Of a stretch of 64,000 nt of DNA, positions 17,975 through 26,478 are shown one piece after another. The translations under genes were made by a program, and so were the position numbers. The DNA comes from Dyadobacter sp. 676. Its GTDB lineage: Bacteria; Bacteroidota; Bacteroidia; Cytophagales; Spirosomataceae. The stretch covers positions 5,873,001 to 5,937,000 of the forward strand of contig NZ_CP159289.1 in NCBI RefSeq assembly GCF_040448675.1, given 5' to 3'. Numbering within the stretch: position 1 is the stretch's first letter; each line of letters opens with the position of its first letter. The notes beneath the pieces were generated by a model. That model was not told the DNA's origin. It saw nothing but the letters and a program-made list of their open reading frames with translations, and did no database searches.

Positions 17975-18681
17975 ACAAAACGATACTGTACACATTCGTT
18001 TCCCTGGCGCTGGCTTCGTGCCACGCCCTCAAAGACAGTCCCAAGTACAAGCTCACCGACGGCGTTTACAAGACCGTTTCCGATGGACGTAAAACGGTGG
18101 TTTATGTCGAAAATAAGGAAGACTCGGTGCTGGTATACGCATTGAGGCCCGGTTGGAAGGCGCTGAAACCGGGTGGCAGGCCGGTAAAGCCGGAGATATA
18201 CCCGCGCAGCGGCGCAGGCAGCGAAATTACTGAAAGCAGGTATTGGAAAAATACATTTGACCTGGACGTGCTCACAATCCCGTTCAAATACCGGCCGTCG
18301 ACAAGTTCGTTCCAGCCCCAGCTGAGCAACCATCTCAACGGCGCGTTGTATGTAGGGTACCGGAACGATACCTACGAATTGTCCTACAAAAGCAACCCGA
18401 TCGGTAAAGTCAGCCAGAGGGTTACGCATCTCGGCTTCTCGGCGGGCCTGGCAACCGGCATCGGTGTAACACCCGTTAATCCCTGGGTGACAGGCAACAA
18501 CATTAATGTCGAATACGACGGTTTCGTCTGGTCGAAGGCAATATGCGCGTTGATGGCGGTCGAAAAGCTCAATTTTGGCCTGGCATTGGGCGTCGACCAC
18601 CTGTTTGGCAGCGACAGGCAGTACTGGATCTATCAGGGTAAGCCGTACATCGGCCTGACGGTGGGTTTGAACCTTAATTAA
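17971..18681 (+). CDS. Lipoprotein of unknown function coupled to the LytTR regulator
   Basis: A 236-residue lipoprotein: MNKTILYTFVSLALASC is a signal with a lipobox ending in Cys17. The start at 17971 overlaps the regulator stop by ATGA, so the two are translationally coupled. The rest is strand-rich and polar with aromatic residues and glycine-rich strands near the end (HLGFSAGLATGIGVTPVNPW, LALGVDHLFGSD, YIGLTVGLNLN), which resembles an outer-membrane-associated beta structure. I do not recognise a named domain. Its place in the operon suggests a cell-surface role linked to the lost LytS/LytTR signal. Confidence 0.7.
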   Translation: MNKTILYTFVSLALASCHALKDSPKYKLTDGVYKTVSDGRKTVVYVENKEDSVLVYALRPGWKALKPGGRPVKPEIYPRSGAGSEITESRYWKNTFDLDVLTIPFKYRPSTSSFQPQLSNHLNGALYVGYRNDTYELSYKSNPIGKVSQRVTHLGFSAGLATGIGVTPVNPWVTGNNINVEYDGFVWSKAICALMAVEKLNFGLALGVDHLFGSDRQYWIYQGKPYIGLTVGLNLN

Positions 18682-18809
18682 ACATCGGCGGAGCCTGATA
18701 TTCTCTCTGATCACATTACGCGGAATGCTTACTAAAAACATTTTGACGTATATTTCGCAATTGAAAAGGAATACCGCCAGGAGTCCGAAGCCGTAATTCA
18801 GATATTATC

Positions 18810-19778
18810 ATGTTTCTAAAAAAGATCAAATCCGGAGAATCAGGTGTGATGCTTTATGGGATCACTCCGCCCAAAACAGGTACAACCCCTGAAAGGGTCG
18901 CTGAAATCGCAGAAAAAACAATCGAACGACTGTCTTCCCTGGATATAGATGCCCTGGTAGTGTACGACGTGCAGGACGAATCGGCCCGTACGACGGAAGA
19001 AAGGCCCTTTCCGTTCATAAACGCGCTGGACCCTTTTGCGTTTTCTTCGGAACATCTGGGCAAGCTGGATATCCCCAAGATTATCTACCGCCCGGCCGGC
19101 AAATTTTCGGCGGAGGAGCTCTCCGACTGGCTTGACGAACTGCACAGGCACAAATGCTACCCCGTTTTCGTAGGCGTACCTGCCCCCGATTTCCCGGTTA
19201 AAACCAGCCTTCCCGAGGCTTACAGGCTATGGGAAAAGCATCGGGATACGTCGGTCGTCGGAGCGGTGACCATCCCCGAGAGGCACAAAGTGTTGCAGGA
19301 TGAAGACGTGCGGATGCTCGACAAGATGAGCAGCGGTGTGTCTTACTTTATCTCGCAATGCGTCTTTAATCTGGAATATGCGAAGCAGGTGATCGAGGAC
19401 CTGGCGGCCAGCTGTAAAAGCAGGCAGATCGCCCCTCCGACCATCATATTTACGGTTACCGCCTGCGGGTCGGCTAAAACGCTGGACTTTATGGAATGGC
19501 TGGGCATTCATATTCCCGACCAGCTGAAAGAAGACCTGAAAGCCGCAGACGATATGCTGGGCAGATCGGTGAACATTTGTCTGGAAATCGCCTCCGGGCT
19601 GATCGAATTTTGTGTGGAACGCTCGATTCCGTTTGGCTTCAATATCGAAAGTGTCGCCATTCGCAAGGCCGAAATCGAGGCTTCGATCGATATGGCTTGC
19701 CGGATAGGGCGGATGCTGAAAGATAAAGGGCTGAGAAAATCGCCGGAAGGGGTCATCGTAGAATCCGCCGATATCTGA
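18810..19778 (+). CDS. Methylenetetrahydrofolate reductase-like TIM-barrel protein
   Basis: A 322-residue protein that looks like the MetF/MTHFR flavin-dependent TIM barrel. It opens with GVMLYGITPPKTGTTPERVA, close to the first strand of this fold, followed by DIDALVVYDVQDESARTTEE. Later conserved-looking segments are SYFISQCVFNLEYAKQVIED, PTIIFTVTACGSAKTLDFME and FGFNIESVAIRKAEIEASID. MTHFR makes 5-methyltetrahydrofolate for methionine synthesis. The N-terminal region is not a perfect textbook match, so it may belong to a divergent MTHFR-like group with a different folate or C1 role. No homocysteine methyltransferase gene is nearby. Monocistronic or loosely grouped with the sialidase-fold gene 40 bp downstream. 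Confidence 0.7.
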   Translation: MFLKKIKSGESGVMLYGITPPKTGTTPERVAEIAEKTIERLSSLDIDALVVYDVQDESARTTEERPFPFINALDPFAFSSEHLGKLDIPKIIYRPAGKFSAEELSDWLDELHRHKCYPVFVGVPAPDFPVKTSLPEAYRLWEKHRDTSVVGAVTIPERHKVLQDEDVRMLDKMSSGVSYFISQCVFNLEYAKQVIEDLAASCKSRQIAPPTIIFTVTACGSAKTLDFMEWLGIHIPDQLKEDLKAADDMLGRSVNICLEIASGLIEFCVERSIPFGFNIESVAIRKAEIEASIDMACRIGRMLKDKGLRKSPEGVIVESADI

Positions 19779-19818
19779 TGTTCGCTGATGCATTGCCTGG
19801 AAACCGAAAAAATACCCG

Positions 19819-21051
19819 ATGAAGCATTTGATATATGGCGCCGGCTTGCTTCTGATGGTGTCGTGTGCAGCGGAAAGAAAACCGGTGCAGGACTCGGGCG
19901 GCACGGCGGAAAGCCGGGTCGACAGTTCCTACGCGGGCACATGCCCGTTCCTTTTTGCCATCGGCGATACGACGGTTTTCAGCTGGGTGCGTACCGTTTC
20001 CGATTCGGAGGCGGTATTGTGTTTTAAAATTTCCGATGGTAATGGTTTCGGGAAAACGCTGACCGTACCGGGCAGCGGTAATGTAAGGCCGCATGGTGAA
20101 AACCTGTCGAAGGTAATCCTCGCACCGGACGGGCGCATCATTGCGGCATGGGGCGTGGCCAACCCGAACCCGGAAAACAAGTATTCAGGATTGGTTTTTT
20201 ACAGTTCGTCGGCCGACGACGGTCAAACCTGGACGGACCCCGCGCCGCTAAGCCCCGATGAAAAGAGTATAGACCAGCGTTACTTCGACCTGGAAATACT
20301 TCCCGGCGGAACGGTCGGTGCCGTGTGGCTCGACAGCCGGAAAGATACGCCCGTGGAGGGGTCGTCGCTCTACTTCGCGACGTTCGGCAAAAACAATGCA
20401 TTCGAAGGCGAAAAGCCGATCGACCGGACGGTTTGCCAATGCTGCCGGACCGACCTGTTTGTCGACAAAGCAGGTGGCTTGCACGTCGCGTACCGCAAAA
20501 TCCTGAACGATTCGATCAGGGACATGGTCCACATCGTTTCGGCCGACAGTGGCAGGAGCTTTTCAACCCCTGTGCGTATCAGCCCCGACAACTGGGTGAT
20601 CCGGGCATGTCCGCATACCGGCCCGGCCATAGCGCAAACCGACTCCGCGTTGTCGTTCGTATGGTATACCATGGGCAGTGGAAAGGGCGTGTTTTTCACT
20701 TCGTCGAAGGATAACGGAAAGACTTTTTCCGCAAAAAACGCAGTAGGCAACAGCACAGCCGGAAAGCATCCGCAAATCCAGCTTCTGAAAAACGGCAATC
20801 AGGCGATCGTGTGGGACGAGCACACCGAAACGGGCAGCGTAATCGGCCTGGAAATGCGGTCGCCCGCAGGCGAAAGGCTCAAAACCGCACACCTGGCTTC
20901 GAGCCAGGGGTTTGCGTCGTTCCCGGTGATCAAACAGGTCGGTAACAAATTGCTGATTGCCTATTCGGCCAGCAAAACCGCCGAAGAAAAAGAGCACGTG
21001 TATTTTCAGAAGGTGGATATCGGCACGTTTATGGCGGAACCTCAGCAATAG
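19819..21051 (+). CDS. Sialidase-fold (Asp-box/BNR repeat) lipoprotein with conserved cysteines
   Basis: A 410-residue lipoprotein (MKHLIYGAGLLLMVSC, lipobox Cys16). The body is a six-bladed sialidase-like propeller with Asp-box repeats: SSADDGQTWTDP, SADSGRSFSTP and SKDNGKTFSAK. Between blades it has the cysteine cluster VCQCCRTDLFVD and later ACPHTGPAIA. This combination marks an uncharacterised sialidase-fold family distinct from true sialidases; the arginine triad expected for sialic-acid hydrolysis is not evident to me. It is probably a surface or periplasmic protein that binds rather than cleaves. Its last 10 bp overlap the end of the convergent alpha/beta hydrolase. Confidence 0.75.
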   Translation: MKHLIYGAGLLLMVSCAAERKPVQDSGGTAESRVDSSYAGTCPFLFAIGDTTVFSWVRTVSDSEAVLCFKISDGNGFGKTLTVPGSGNVRPHGENLSKVILAPDGRIIAAWGVANPNPENKYSGLVFYSSSADDGQTWTDPAPLSPDEKSIDQRYFDLEILPGGTVGAVWLDSRKDTPVEGSSLYFATFGKNNAFEGEKPIDRTVCQCCRTDLFVDKAGGLHVAYRKILNDSIRDMVHIVSADSGRSFSTPVRISPDNWVIRACPHTGPAIAQTDSALSFVWYTMGSGKGVFFTSSKDNGKTFSAKNAVGNSTAGKHPQIQLLKNGNQAIVWDEHTETGSVIGLEMRSPAGERLKTAHLASSQGFASFPVIKQVGNKLLIAYSASKTAEEKEHVYFQKVDIGTFMAEPQQ

Positions 21052-21911
21052 CGGCCGAGAAAATCGCCCATCCGGCAAACTATCTCGTCGAAGTTGGTTT
21101 CCAGCGCCATGTGTCCTCCTTCCAGGATATGCAGCTCGGCATTGGGCAAGTCCCGTTGGTAGCAGAAAGCCTCTTCGATGCTGAAAAACACATCGTATTT
21201 TCCCCAGAGAATCAATGCGGGAGGCTGGTACTGTCTGAAATAGTGCTGGAATGTTTCAAATTTCTGCAAATTACTCTGATAATCGCAGTTGAGGATAAAC
21301 TGCATATCGATGTTGCCGGGCCTGCTCATCAAAGCCCAGTCCAGCGTCCAGAGCTCGGGACCGAGACCTGCCAGTAGTTCGTCGGGCAACCCCGCCGTAT
21401 ACTGCATCCGGGTGCCTTCTTCGCTCAGAAACGACATTATTTTCCGTTTCTTTTCTTCCGTAGGGTGATGCCAGTAATCGATGGTTTCGTCCCATTGAGG
21501 GCCTAATCCCTCCCGGTATGCATTCCCGTTCTGCACAATGATGCCAAGAACGCGCCCGGGGACAGCCACGCACAGGCGAAGACCTACGGCCGAGCCGTAA
21601 TCGTGGAGGTAAATGAAAAATTTCCCGATCCCGATTTCGTCGAGAAGGGCCTTCATACACGCCGCTATGTGGTCGAACGTATAATCGAAATGCCTGGCGT
21701 CGGGAAAGCCGCTGAAACCGAACCCCGGAAAATCGGGCGCTATCAGGTAGTACTTGCCGGCCAGCTCCGTCATCAGCTTTCTGAACATTACCGACGAACT
21801 CGGAAACCCGTGCAACAGCACAACCGCCGGTCTGTCGCTTTCTCCGGCCACGCGGTAGAAGATTTCCACGCCGTTTACCATTACCTTTTTATGCAAAATC
21901 ACGTAGCTCAT
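21042..21911 (-). CDS. Alpha/beta hydrolase with Asp nucleophile (haloalkane dehalogenase/epoxide hydrolase-like)
   Basis: A 289-residue soluble hydrolase. It has the oxyanion motif LLHGFPSSS, the strand APDFPGFGFSGFPD, and a nucleophile elbow YLHDYGSAVG where Asp104 takes the place of the usual Ser. The catalytic acid lies in LWGKYDVFF and the His in EGGHMALE. An Asp nucleophile is the hallmark of haloalkane dehalogenases and epoxide hydrolases rather than esterases. The substrate is unknown. It lies 28 bp downstream of the FtsX-type permease gene in the same direction, so the two are probably cotranscribed. Its 3' end overlaps the sialidase-fold gene by 10 bp. Confidence 0.85.
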   Translation of the reverse strand: MSYVILHKKVMVNGVEIFYRVAGESDRPAVVLLHGFPSSSVMFRKLMTELAGKYYLIAPDFPGFGFSGFPDARHFDYTFDHIAACMKALLDEIGIGKFFIYLHDYGSAVGLRLCVAVPGRVLGIIVQNGNAYREGLGPQWDETIDYWHHPTEEKKRKIMSFLSEEGTRMQYTAGLPDELLAGLGPELWTLDWALMSRPGNIDMQFILNCDYQSNLQKFETFQHYFRQYQPPALILWGKYDVFFSIEEAFCYQRDLPNAELHILEGGHMALETNFDEIVCRMGDFLGRYC

Positions 21912-21939
21912 GTTTGCCGGTTTTAAATAGTCCGTTGAG

Positions 21940-24342
21940 TTATTCGCTTCTTAAACTTTTCACCGGGTTGGTCAGCGCCGCACGGATACTTTGGAAACTC
22001 ACCGTACACAGTGCGATCGTGACCGACAATACCCCGGCCAGCAGGAATACCCACCATTTGATTTCGGTGTGATAGGCAAAGTCCTGCAACCAGTTTTTCA
22101 TACCATACCAGGCAATAGGCGAGGCAATGACGATGGCGACCAGGACCGGTTTGAGGAAATCCGTCGAAAGCAGGCGCACAATGCTGGTTACCGAAGCACC
22201 GAGGACCTTTCTCACGCCGATTTCCTTGGTACGCAGCTCGGCCATGAACATGGAGAGTCCCAGGAGGCCCATGCAGGAAATGAGGATGGCAATGCCGGCG
22301 AATACCCCGAACAGCAACTGCTGCGTCTGCTCACGCGCGTAGAGCTTTCCAAAGCGCTGATCGAGAAATTCGTATTGGAAAGGTACCTCCGGAAACCGCT
22401 CTTTCCACACCGATTCGATATGGCCGATGGCATGCTGAATGCTTCCGCCCGCTATTTGCACCGATACCCGCCCCAGGCGCCCCGGCTGGTAGAACATGAC
22501 AATAGGCGCTACTTTCTGATGAAGCGATTCGAAATGGTAATCTTTTGTTACACCAATGATTTGCCCCCGGATATTACCATAGCCGAAACGGTTCCCGACG
22601 GCATCGGCCGGGTTTTTCCAGCCGAGCAGTCGCGCGGCGGTTTGATTGAGTATAAAGCCGCTGGTGCGGTCGGTGGGGTATTGGCGCGAAAAGTTACGTC
22701 CTGCGGCCATCGAGATCTGGTACGTGGGAATAAAGTCCTCGTCCACGGACAGCGACTTGATATTGATTTCGGTAGGCGCCATCGAGTCGCCTTTCATGAC
22801 GTAGGCTTCCCACGAATCGAGCAACCTGCCGGACGGAATGCGCGACGAACGGCCAACCTCCCGCACGCCGGCGTATTCCTTGAAACGCTGACGGATCGCT
22901 TCGATGTCGATCGTGGAATCGTCGGGCATACTGAATGTGATGACCTGGTCTTTGGCAAATCCCAGTTTGTAATCCTGAATGTAATGCATCTGGTTGTAGA
23001 CGACCGTCGTGCTGATGATCAGCACCACCGCAATCGCGAACTGCGCGACAACCAGCGCCTGGCGCAGCTTGCCGTTTTTCAGCGCCGAAGCGATCTTCCC
23101 TTTCAGGACCGCGATCGGTTGAAAGCCGGTCATGAAGAAGGCGGGGTAGCTGCCCGCTACCAGTCCTGTAAAGACGGTTATGCCCAGGAGGATTGCCAGG
23201 AACGACGGATCCAGCAGCGCCGAAACGGAAAGTTGTTTCCGGGTGAAGTTGTTGAACAACGGAAGGCATAAGAGGACGGCCACAAATGCGATTGTAACCG
23301 AAATCAGCACCAGTAGTATCGATTCGCTCAGAAACTGGTTGACGAGCTGCGTACGAACAGCCCCGATTACCTTGCGCATTCCCACTTCTTTGGCGCGGGT
23401 CGCCGACCTGGCCGTCGCCAGATTCATATAATTGATACAGGCGATCAGGAGGATGAAAACCGCTATCGCGGAAAACAGGTAAACATATTGAATGTCGCCG
23501 TTTGCTTCTATTTCGGAGTCGAGGTGAGAACGGAGGTGAATGTCGGTAAGTTTGGTCAGCGTCAGCACCGAGTATTTGGAAGCGTTCTGCTCGATGTGTT
23601 TGTTCTGGAATGCCGGAAATGCCGCGGTAAGTTTTTGTGGATCGTAGTGTTCGGGCAAGAGCAGGAATGTCGAGAAAGAATTATTGCCCCAATTGGTACG
23701 AAGGCCCTCCGCCCCATAAACGCGGTCGTCGTTCAGCGTCGAGAACGAAACGAGGAAATTGGGGTGGAAATGCGATTGGGAGGGCAGCGGTTCGAAAACG
23801 CCCGTTACTGTGTAATCGAGTTGGTTGTCCAGCCGAACCACTTTTCCGACGGGGTCTTCCTTCCCGAAATATTTCTCCGCCATAGGCTTCGAGAACATGA
23901 TCGAAAACGGGTTTTCCAGGGCCTTGTCCGGGTTTCCACGGTCGATTTTGAAACTGAACACTTTAAAAATATTCGCTTCGGCCGCAAACATCTGTTCTTC
24001 CGCGAACCGCTTATCGCCATATCTCACGAGCGCCCCGGTTTCCAGCATGCGCACCACCTGTTCTATCTGCGGAAAATCCTGCCTGATCAGCGGCCCGAAA
24101 GGCGGTGCCGCATGTCCGAGGCGCAGCGATTCGGTGCCGTCGTTGGCCAGAAACGTGCGGTTGAGTCTGTAAATACGGTCGGCGTGCTCATGAAAACGGT
24201 CGTAAGCCAGTTCGTCTTTCACGTACAGCGCGAGCAGCAGGAAGCAGGTGAGCCCGAGCGATACGCCCGCGATATTAATGAAACTGAACGCTTTGTGCTT
24301 TGTCAGGTTCCGGAGCGCGATTTTGAGATAGTTCTTGAACAT
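21940..24342 (-). CDS. MacB/FtsX-type ABC transporter permease
   Basis: About 800 residues. The start at 24342 gives MFKNYLKIALRNLTKHKAFS, the standard beginning of this Bacteroidota family; an in-frame ATG at 24438 would add 32 atypical residues. The protein has an N-terminal helix followed by a MacB-type periplasmic core (about 45-250), three membrane helices with a conserved RATRAKEVGMRKVIGA motif, a second core domain, and a final FtsX domain (MAELRTKEIGVRKVLGASV) with three helices, ending LTNPVKSLRSE. The duplicated layout is that of two fused FtsX modules. No ATP-binding subunit is adjacent. In this phylum such permeases often act in export or cell-envelope stress, but the cargo is unknown. 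Confidence 0.9.
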   Translation of the reverse strand: MFKNYLKIALRNLTKHKAFSFINIAGVSLGLTCFLLLALYVKDELAYDRFHEHADRIYRLNRTFLANDGTESLRLGHAAPPFGPLIRQDFPQIEQVVRMLETGALVRYGDKRFAEEQMFAAEANIFKVFSFKIDRGNPDKALENPFSIMFSKPMAEKYFGKEDPVGKVVRLDNQLDYTVTGVFEPLPSQSHFHPNFLVSFSTLNDDRVYGAEGLRTNWGNNSFSTFLLLPEHYDPQKLTAAFPAFQNKHIEQNASKYSVLTLTKLTDIHLRSHLDSEIEANGDIQYVYLFSAIAVFILLIACINYMNLATARSATRAKEVGMRKVIGAVRTQLVNQFLSESILLVLISVTIAFVAVLLCLPLFNNFTRKQLSVSALLDPSFLAILLGITVFTGLVAGSYPAFFMTGFQPIAVLKGKIASALKNGKLRQALVVAQFAIAVVLIISTTVVYNQMHYIQDYKLGFAKDQVITFSMPDDSTIDIEAIRQRFKEYAGVREVGRSSRIPSGRLLDSWEAYVMKGDSMAPTEINIKSLSVDEDFIPTYQISMAAGRNFSRQYPTDRTSGFILNQTAARLLGWKNPADAVGNRFGYGNIRGQIIGVTKDYHFESLHQKVAPIVMFYQPGRLGRVSVQIAGGSIQHAIGHIESVWKERFPEVPFQYEFLDQRFGKLYAREQTQQLLFGVFAGIAILISCMGLLGLSMFMAELRTKEIGVRKVLGASVTSIVRLLSTDFLKPVLVAIVIASPIAWYGMKNWLQDFAYHTEIKWWVFLLAGVLSVTIALCTVSFQSIRAALTNPVKSLRSE

Positions 24343-24689
24343 AGGTTTGCATTTAGCCCCGCTTCCTGGCGGGAGGATGGATACACCGTTCGGATACCGT
24401 AATAAATGTATGCCACTTTGCGGGAGGCTGAAAATCAAGGGTTTGAATGTAGTCGCCTGTTCGGAATCGAACGATTTTCCGGTAGCTCTTTACATGGCAA
24501 ACTTTGACGGGGCCGTCATTGTATACCCGGTAACAGGGCCATGAGGATAGTTGACCTGTTGCATTTGCACAATCAGGATTCGACAGGCGCCACATCGTAT
24601 ATCAGTGGAATGTATAAATATCTCCCTTTTTTATCAAACTGGTGTTCCGCGAGATGATGCAATTTTGTGTAGATCAAATTTTAACGATT
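24343..24689. other. 347-bp divergent intergenic region
   Basis: Lies between the start of the permease gene (minus) and the SDR gene (plus). It must hold two promoters, but I find no exact TAnnTTTG/TTG pair on either strand. A small hairpin (CCCGC-TTCCTG-GCGGG) lies near the permease start. I see no gene. Confidence 0.4.
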
Positions 24690-25457
24690 ATGGACACAAG
24701 AAAAGAGCCGGCGAAAATTCTCCTGGTGACCGGAGGCAGCCGGGGAATTGGCGAAAGCATCGCCCTGAATGCAGCAAAACGCGGTATTGACGTTATCCTG
24801 ACCTACAACAAGAATGCAGACCGCGCGAATGCGGTGGCAAATACGATCGGTAACGGCGGGGGAAAGGCCGTTGCATTGCACCTGGACACCTCCCAAACCG
24901 GTTCCTTCGACAGCTTCGCCGAACAAGTCGCGCAGCTATTGCGCAGCGAATGGGACAGAGGAAACTTCGACTACCTGGTCAATAATGCCGGGATCGCCCA
25001 GCGTGCGCTGATCTGCGAAACGAGAGAGGAAATGTTCGACGAGCTTGTCGACGTCAACTTCAAGGGCGTGTTTTTCCTCACACAGAAATTAATGCCTATG
25101 ATTGTCGACGGCGGACAGGTTATCAATATCTCCTCCGGACTTGCGCGCTTCGCGTTTCCGGGCGTGGCGGTTTACGGGGCCCTCAAAGCGGCCGTGGAGG
25201 CATTGACACGCTATTTTGCCAAGGAATATGCCGACAGAAGGATCCGGGTCAATACCGTGGCGCCGGGGGCGATCGACACCGAATTCGGCGGTGGCAAGGG
25301 CAATGAAAACCACCGCAGACAGATCGCCTCAATGACCGCCCTGGGCCGTCTTGGCGAAGCCGACGACGTAGGCGGTTTCGTGGCTTCGCTGCTTTCCGAG
25401 GACAGCCGGTTTGTAAATGCGCAGCGTATCGAGGTTGGCGGAGGCATTATGATCTGA
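24690..25457 (+). CDS. SDR-family oxidoreductase (classical, 3-oxoacyl-ACP-reductase-like)
   Basis: A 255-residue short-chain dehydrogenase starting at the ATG at 24690. It shows the nucleotide-binding TGGSRGIGE, the NNAGIAQ motif, the catalytic Ser in INISSGLARF and the YxxxK pair in VYGALKAAVEAL, ending with VNAQRIEVGGGIMI. Substrate preference is not visible. The start is chosen because it leads directly into the Rossmann strand (MDTRKEPAKILLVTGG). It is followed 57 bp later by an AraC regulator in the same direction, an arrangement repeated at 40427-42226. Confidence 0.92.
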   Translation: MDTRKEPAKILLVTGGSRGIGESIALNAAKRGIDVILTYNKNADRANAVANTIGNGGGKAVALHLDTSQTGSFDSFAEQVAQLLRSEWDRGNFDYLVNNAGIAQRALICETREEMFDELVDVNFKGVFFLTQKLMPMIVDGGQVINISSGLARFAFPGVAVYGALKAAVEALTRYFAKEYADRRIRVNTVAPGAIDTEFGGGKGNENHRRQIASMTALGRLGEADDVGGFVASLLSEDSRFVNAQRIEVGGGIMI

Positions 25458-25514
25458 TATATGTCGCGTCGCTCCCATTGTTTTTGATAAATTCGGGCAT
25501 TTCAACCGACTGCT

Positions 25515-26408
25515 ATGGACTATATCGATATCAAATCCGTTTCAGAACTGCTTGCGTTTTTCCGCTACGGAAAACCGCAACACCCGTTGATCGCGGTCGT
25601 GGACCTGTCGAAGGTCGATCGTTCGCACCGGAAACCGGGTGCCTCTTACCGCCTGGACCTGTATTCCGTTGCTTGCAAAAAAATAGAAGGGTCATTCAAA
25701 TACGGGCGGACGCAATATGACTTTTCGGAAGGAACATTGATGTTTACCGCGCCAAACCAGGTATTGACACCGGATGTCGAAAATAAGGTGGAAGGCTGGG
25801 CGATTTACGTCCACCCCGATTTCCTGCACGCCAGCGGCAAAGGCCGGAAGCTTATGGACTATTCTTTATTTGGCTACGATGTCAATGAATGCCTCCACAT
25901 TTCGGAAACGGAAGACAAAATATTGGAAGGATGTGTGGAGAATATCGATCGGGAGATATCCGGAAACCTGGACACGCATTCCCGTGACCTCATCCTGACC
26001 AACCTTGAATTGCTGCTTTCCTATTGTGCGAGGTTTTACGACCGGCAGTTCCTCACGCGGACAAAAGCCGGTAACGACATCGTCGGGAAGTTCGAACGGT
26101 TGCTGAACGATTACTTTTCGCAGGACACGCTGACGGAGGCAGGACTGCCGGATGTGAAATATTTTGCCTCTCATCTGAACCTGTCGGCCAATTATTTAAC
26201 CGACTTACTGACCAAATACACGGGCAGGTCAACCAGCGAGCATATTTATCTGAAACTGATCGATAAAGCCAAGAATATGTTATGGAGCACCGACGAGCCA
26301 ATCAGCGCGATCGCCTACGATTTGGGCTTCGAACATCCCTCTCATTTTACCAAATTATTTAAAAACAGAACGGGCCGTTCGCCCAGGGAATATAGGAACC
26401 TGAATTGA
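25515..26408 (+). CDS. AraC-family transcriptional regulator paired with an SDR
   Basis: A 297-residue regulator. The N-terminal cupin-like sensing domain (about 15-150) includes QHPLIAVVDLSKVD, KYGRTQYDFSEGTL and VHPDFLHASG; the C-terminal domain (about 190-297) is an AraC double HTH (SHLNLSANYLTDLLTKYTG, then ISAIAYDLGFEHPSHFTKLF). It is paralogous to the regulator at 41303-42226, which shares the HPLI, KYG, YDF, APNQ and HPDFL landmarks and also follows an SDR. It probably controls the SDR gene just upstream, responding to that enzyme's substrate or a related carbonyl compound (inference). Confidence 0.9.
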   Translation: MDYIDIKSVSELLAFFRYGKPQHPLIAVVDLSKVDRSHRKPGASYRLDLYSVACKKIEGSFKYGRTQYDFSEGTLMFTAPNQVLTPDVENKVEGWAIYVHPDFLHASGKGRKLMDYSLFGYDVNECLHISETEDKILEGCVENIDREISGNLDTHSRDLILTNLELLLSYCARFYDRQFLTRTKAGNDIVGKFERLLNDYFSQDTLTEAGLPDVKYFASHLNLSANYLTDLLTKYTGRSTSEHIYLKLIDKAKNMLWSTDEPISAIAYDLGFEHPSHFTKLFKNRTGRSPREYRNLN

Positions 26409-26478
26409 ACACCGGTCGAAGTATTTTGAGTATTGGGCCCTATGGATTAATTTCCGGGTCCGTTTCTCTATTTCACCG

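Noticed and set aside
18682..18809. Riboswitch before the MTHFR-like gene
   Set aside because: I looked for SAM- or cobalamin-type conserved elements and found none.
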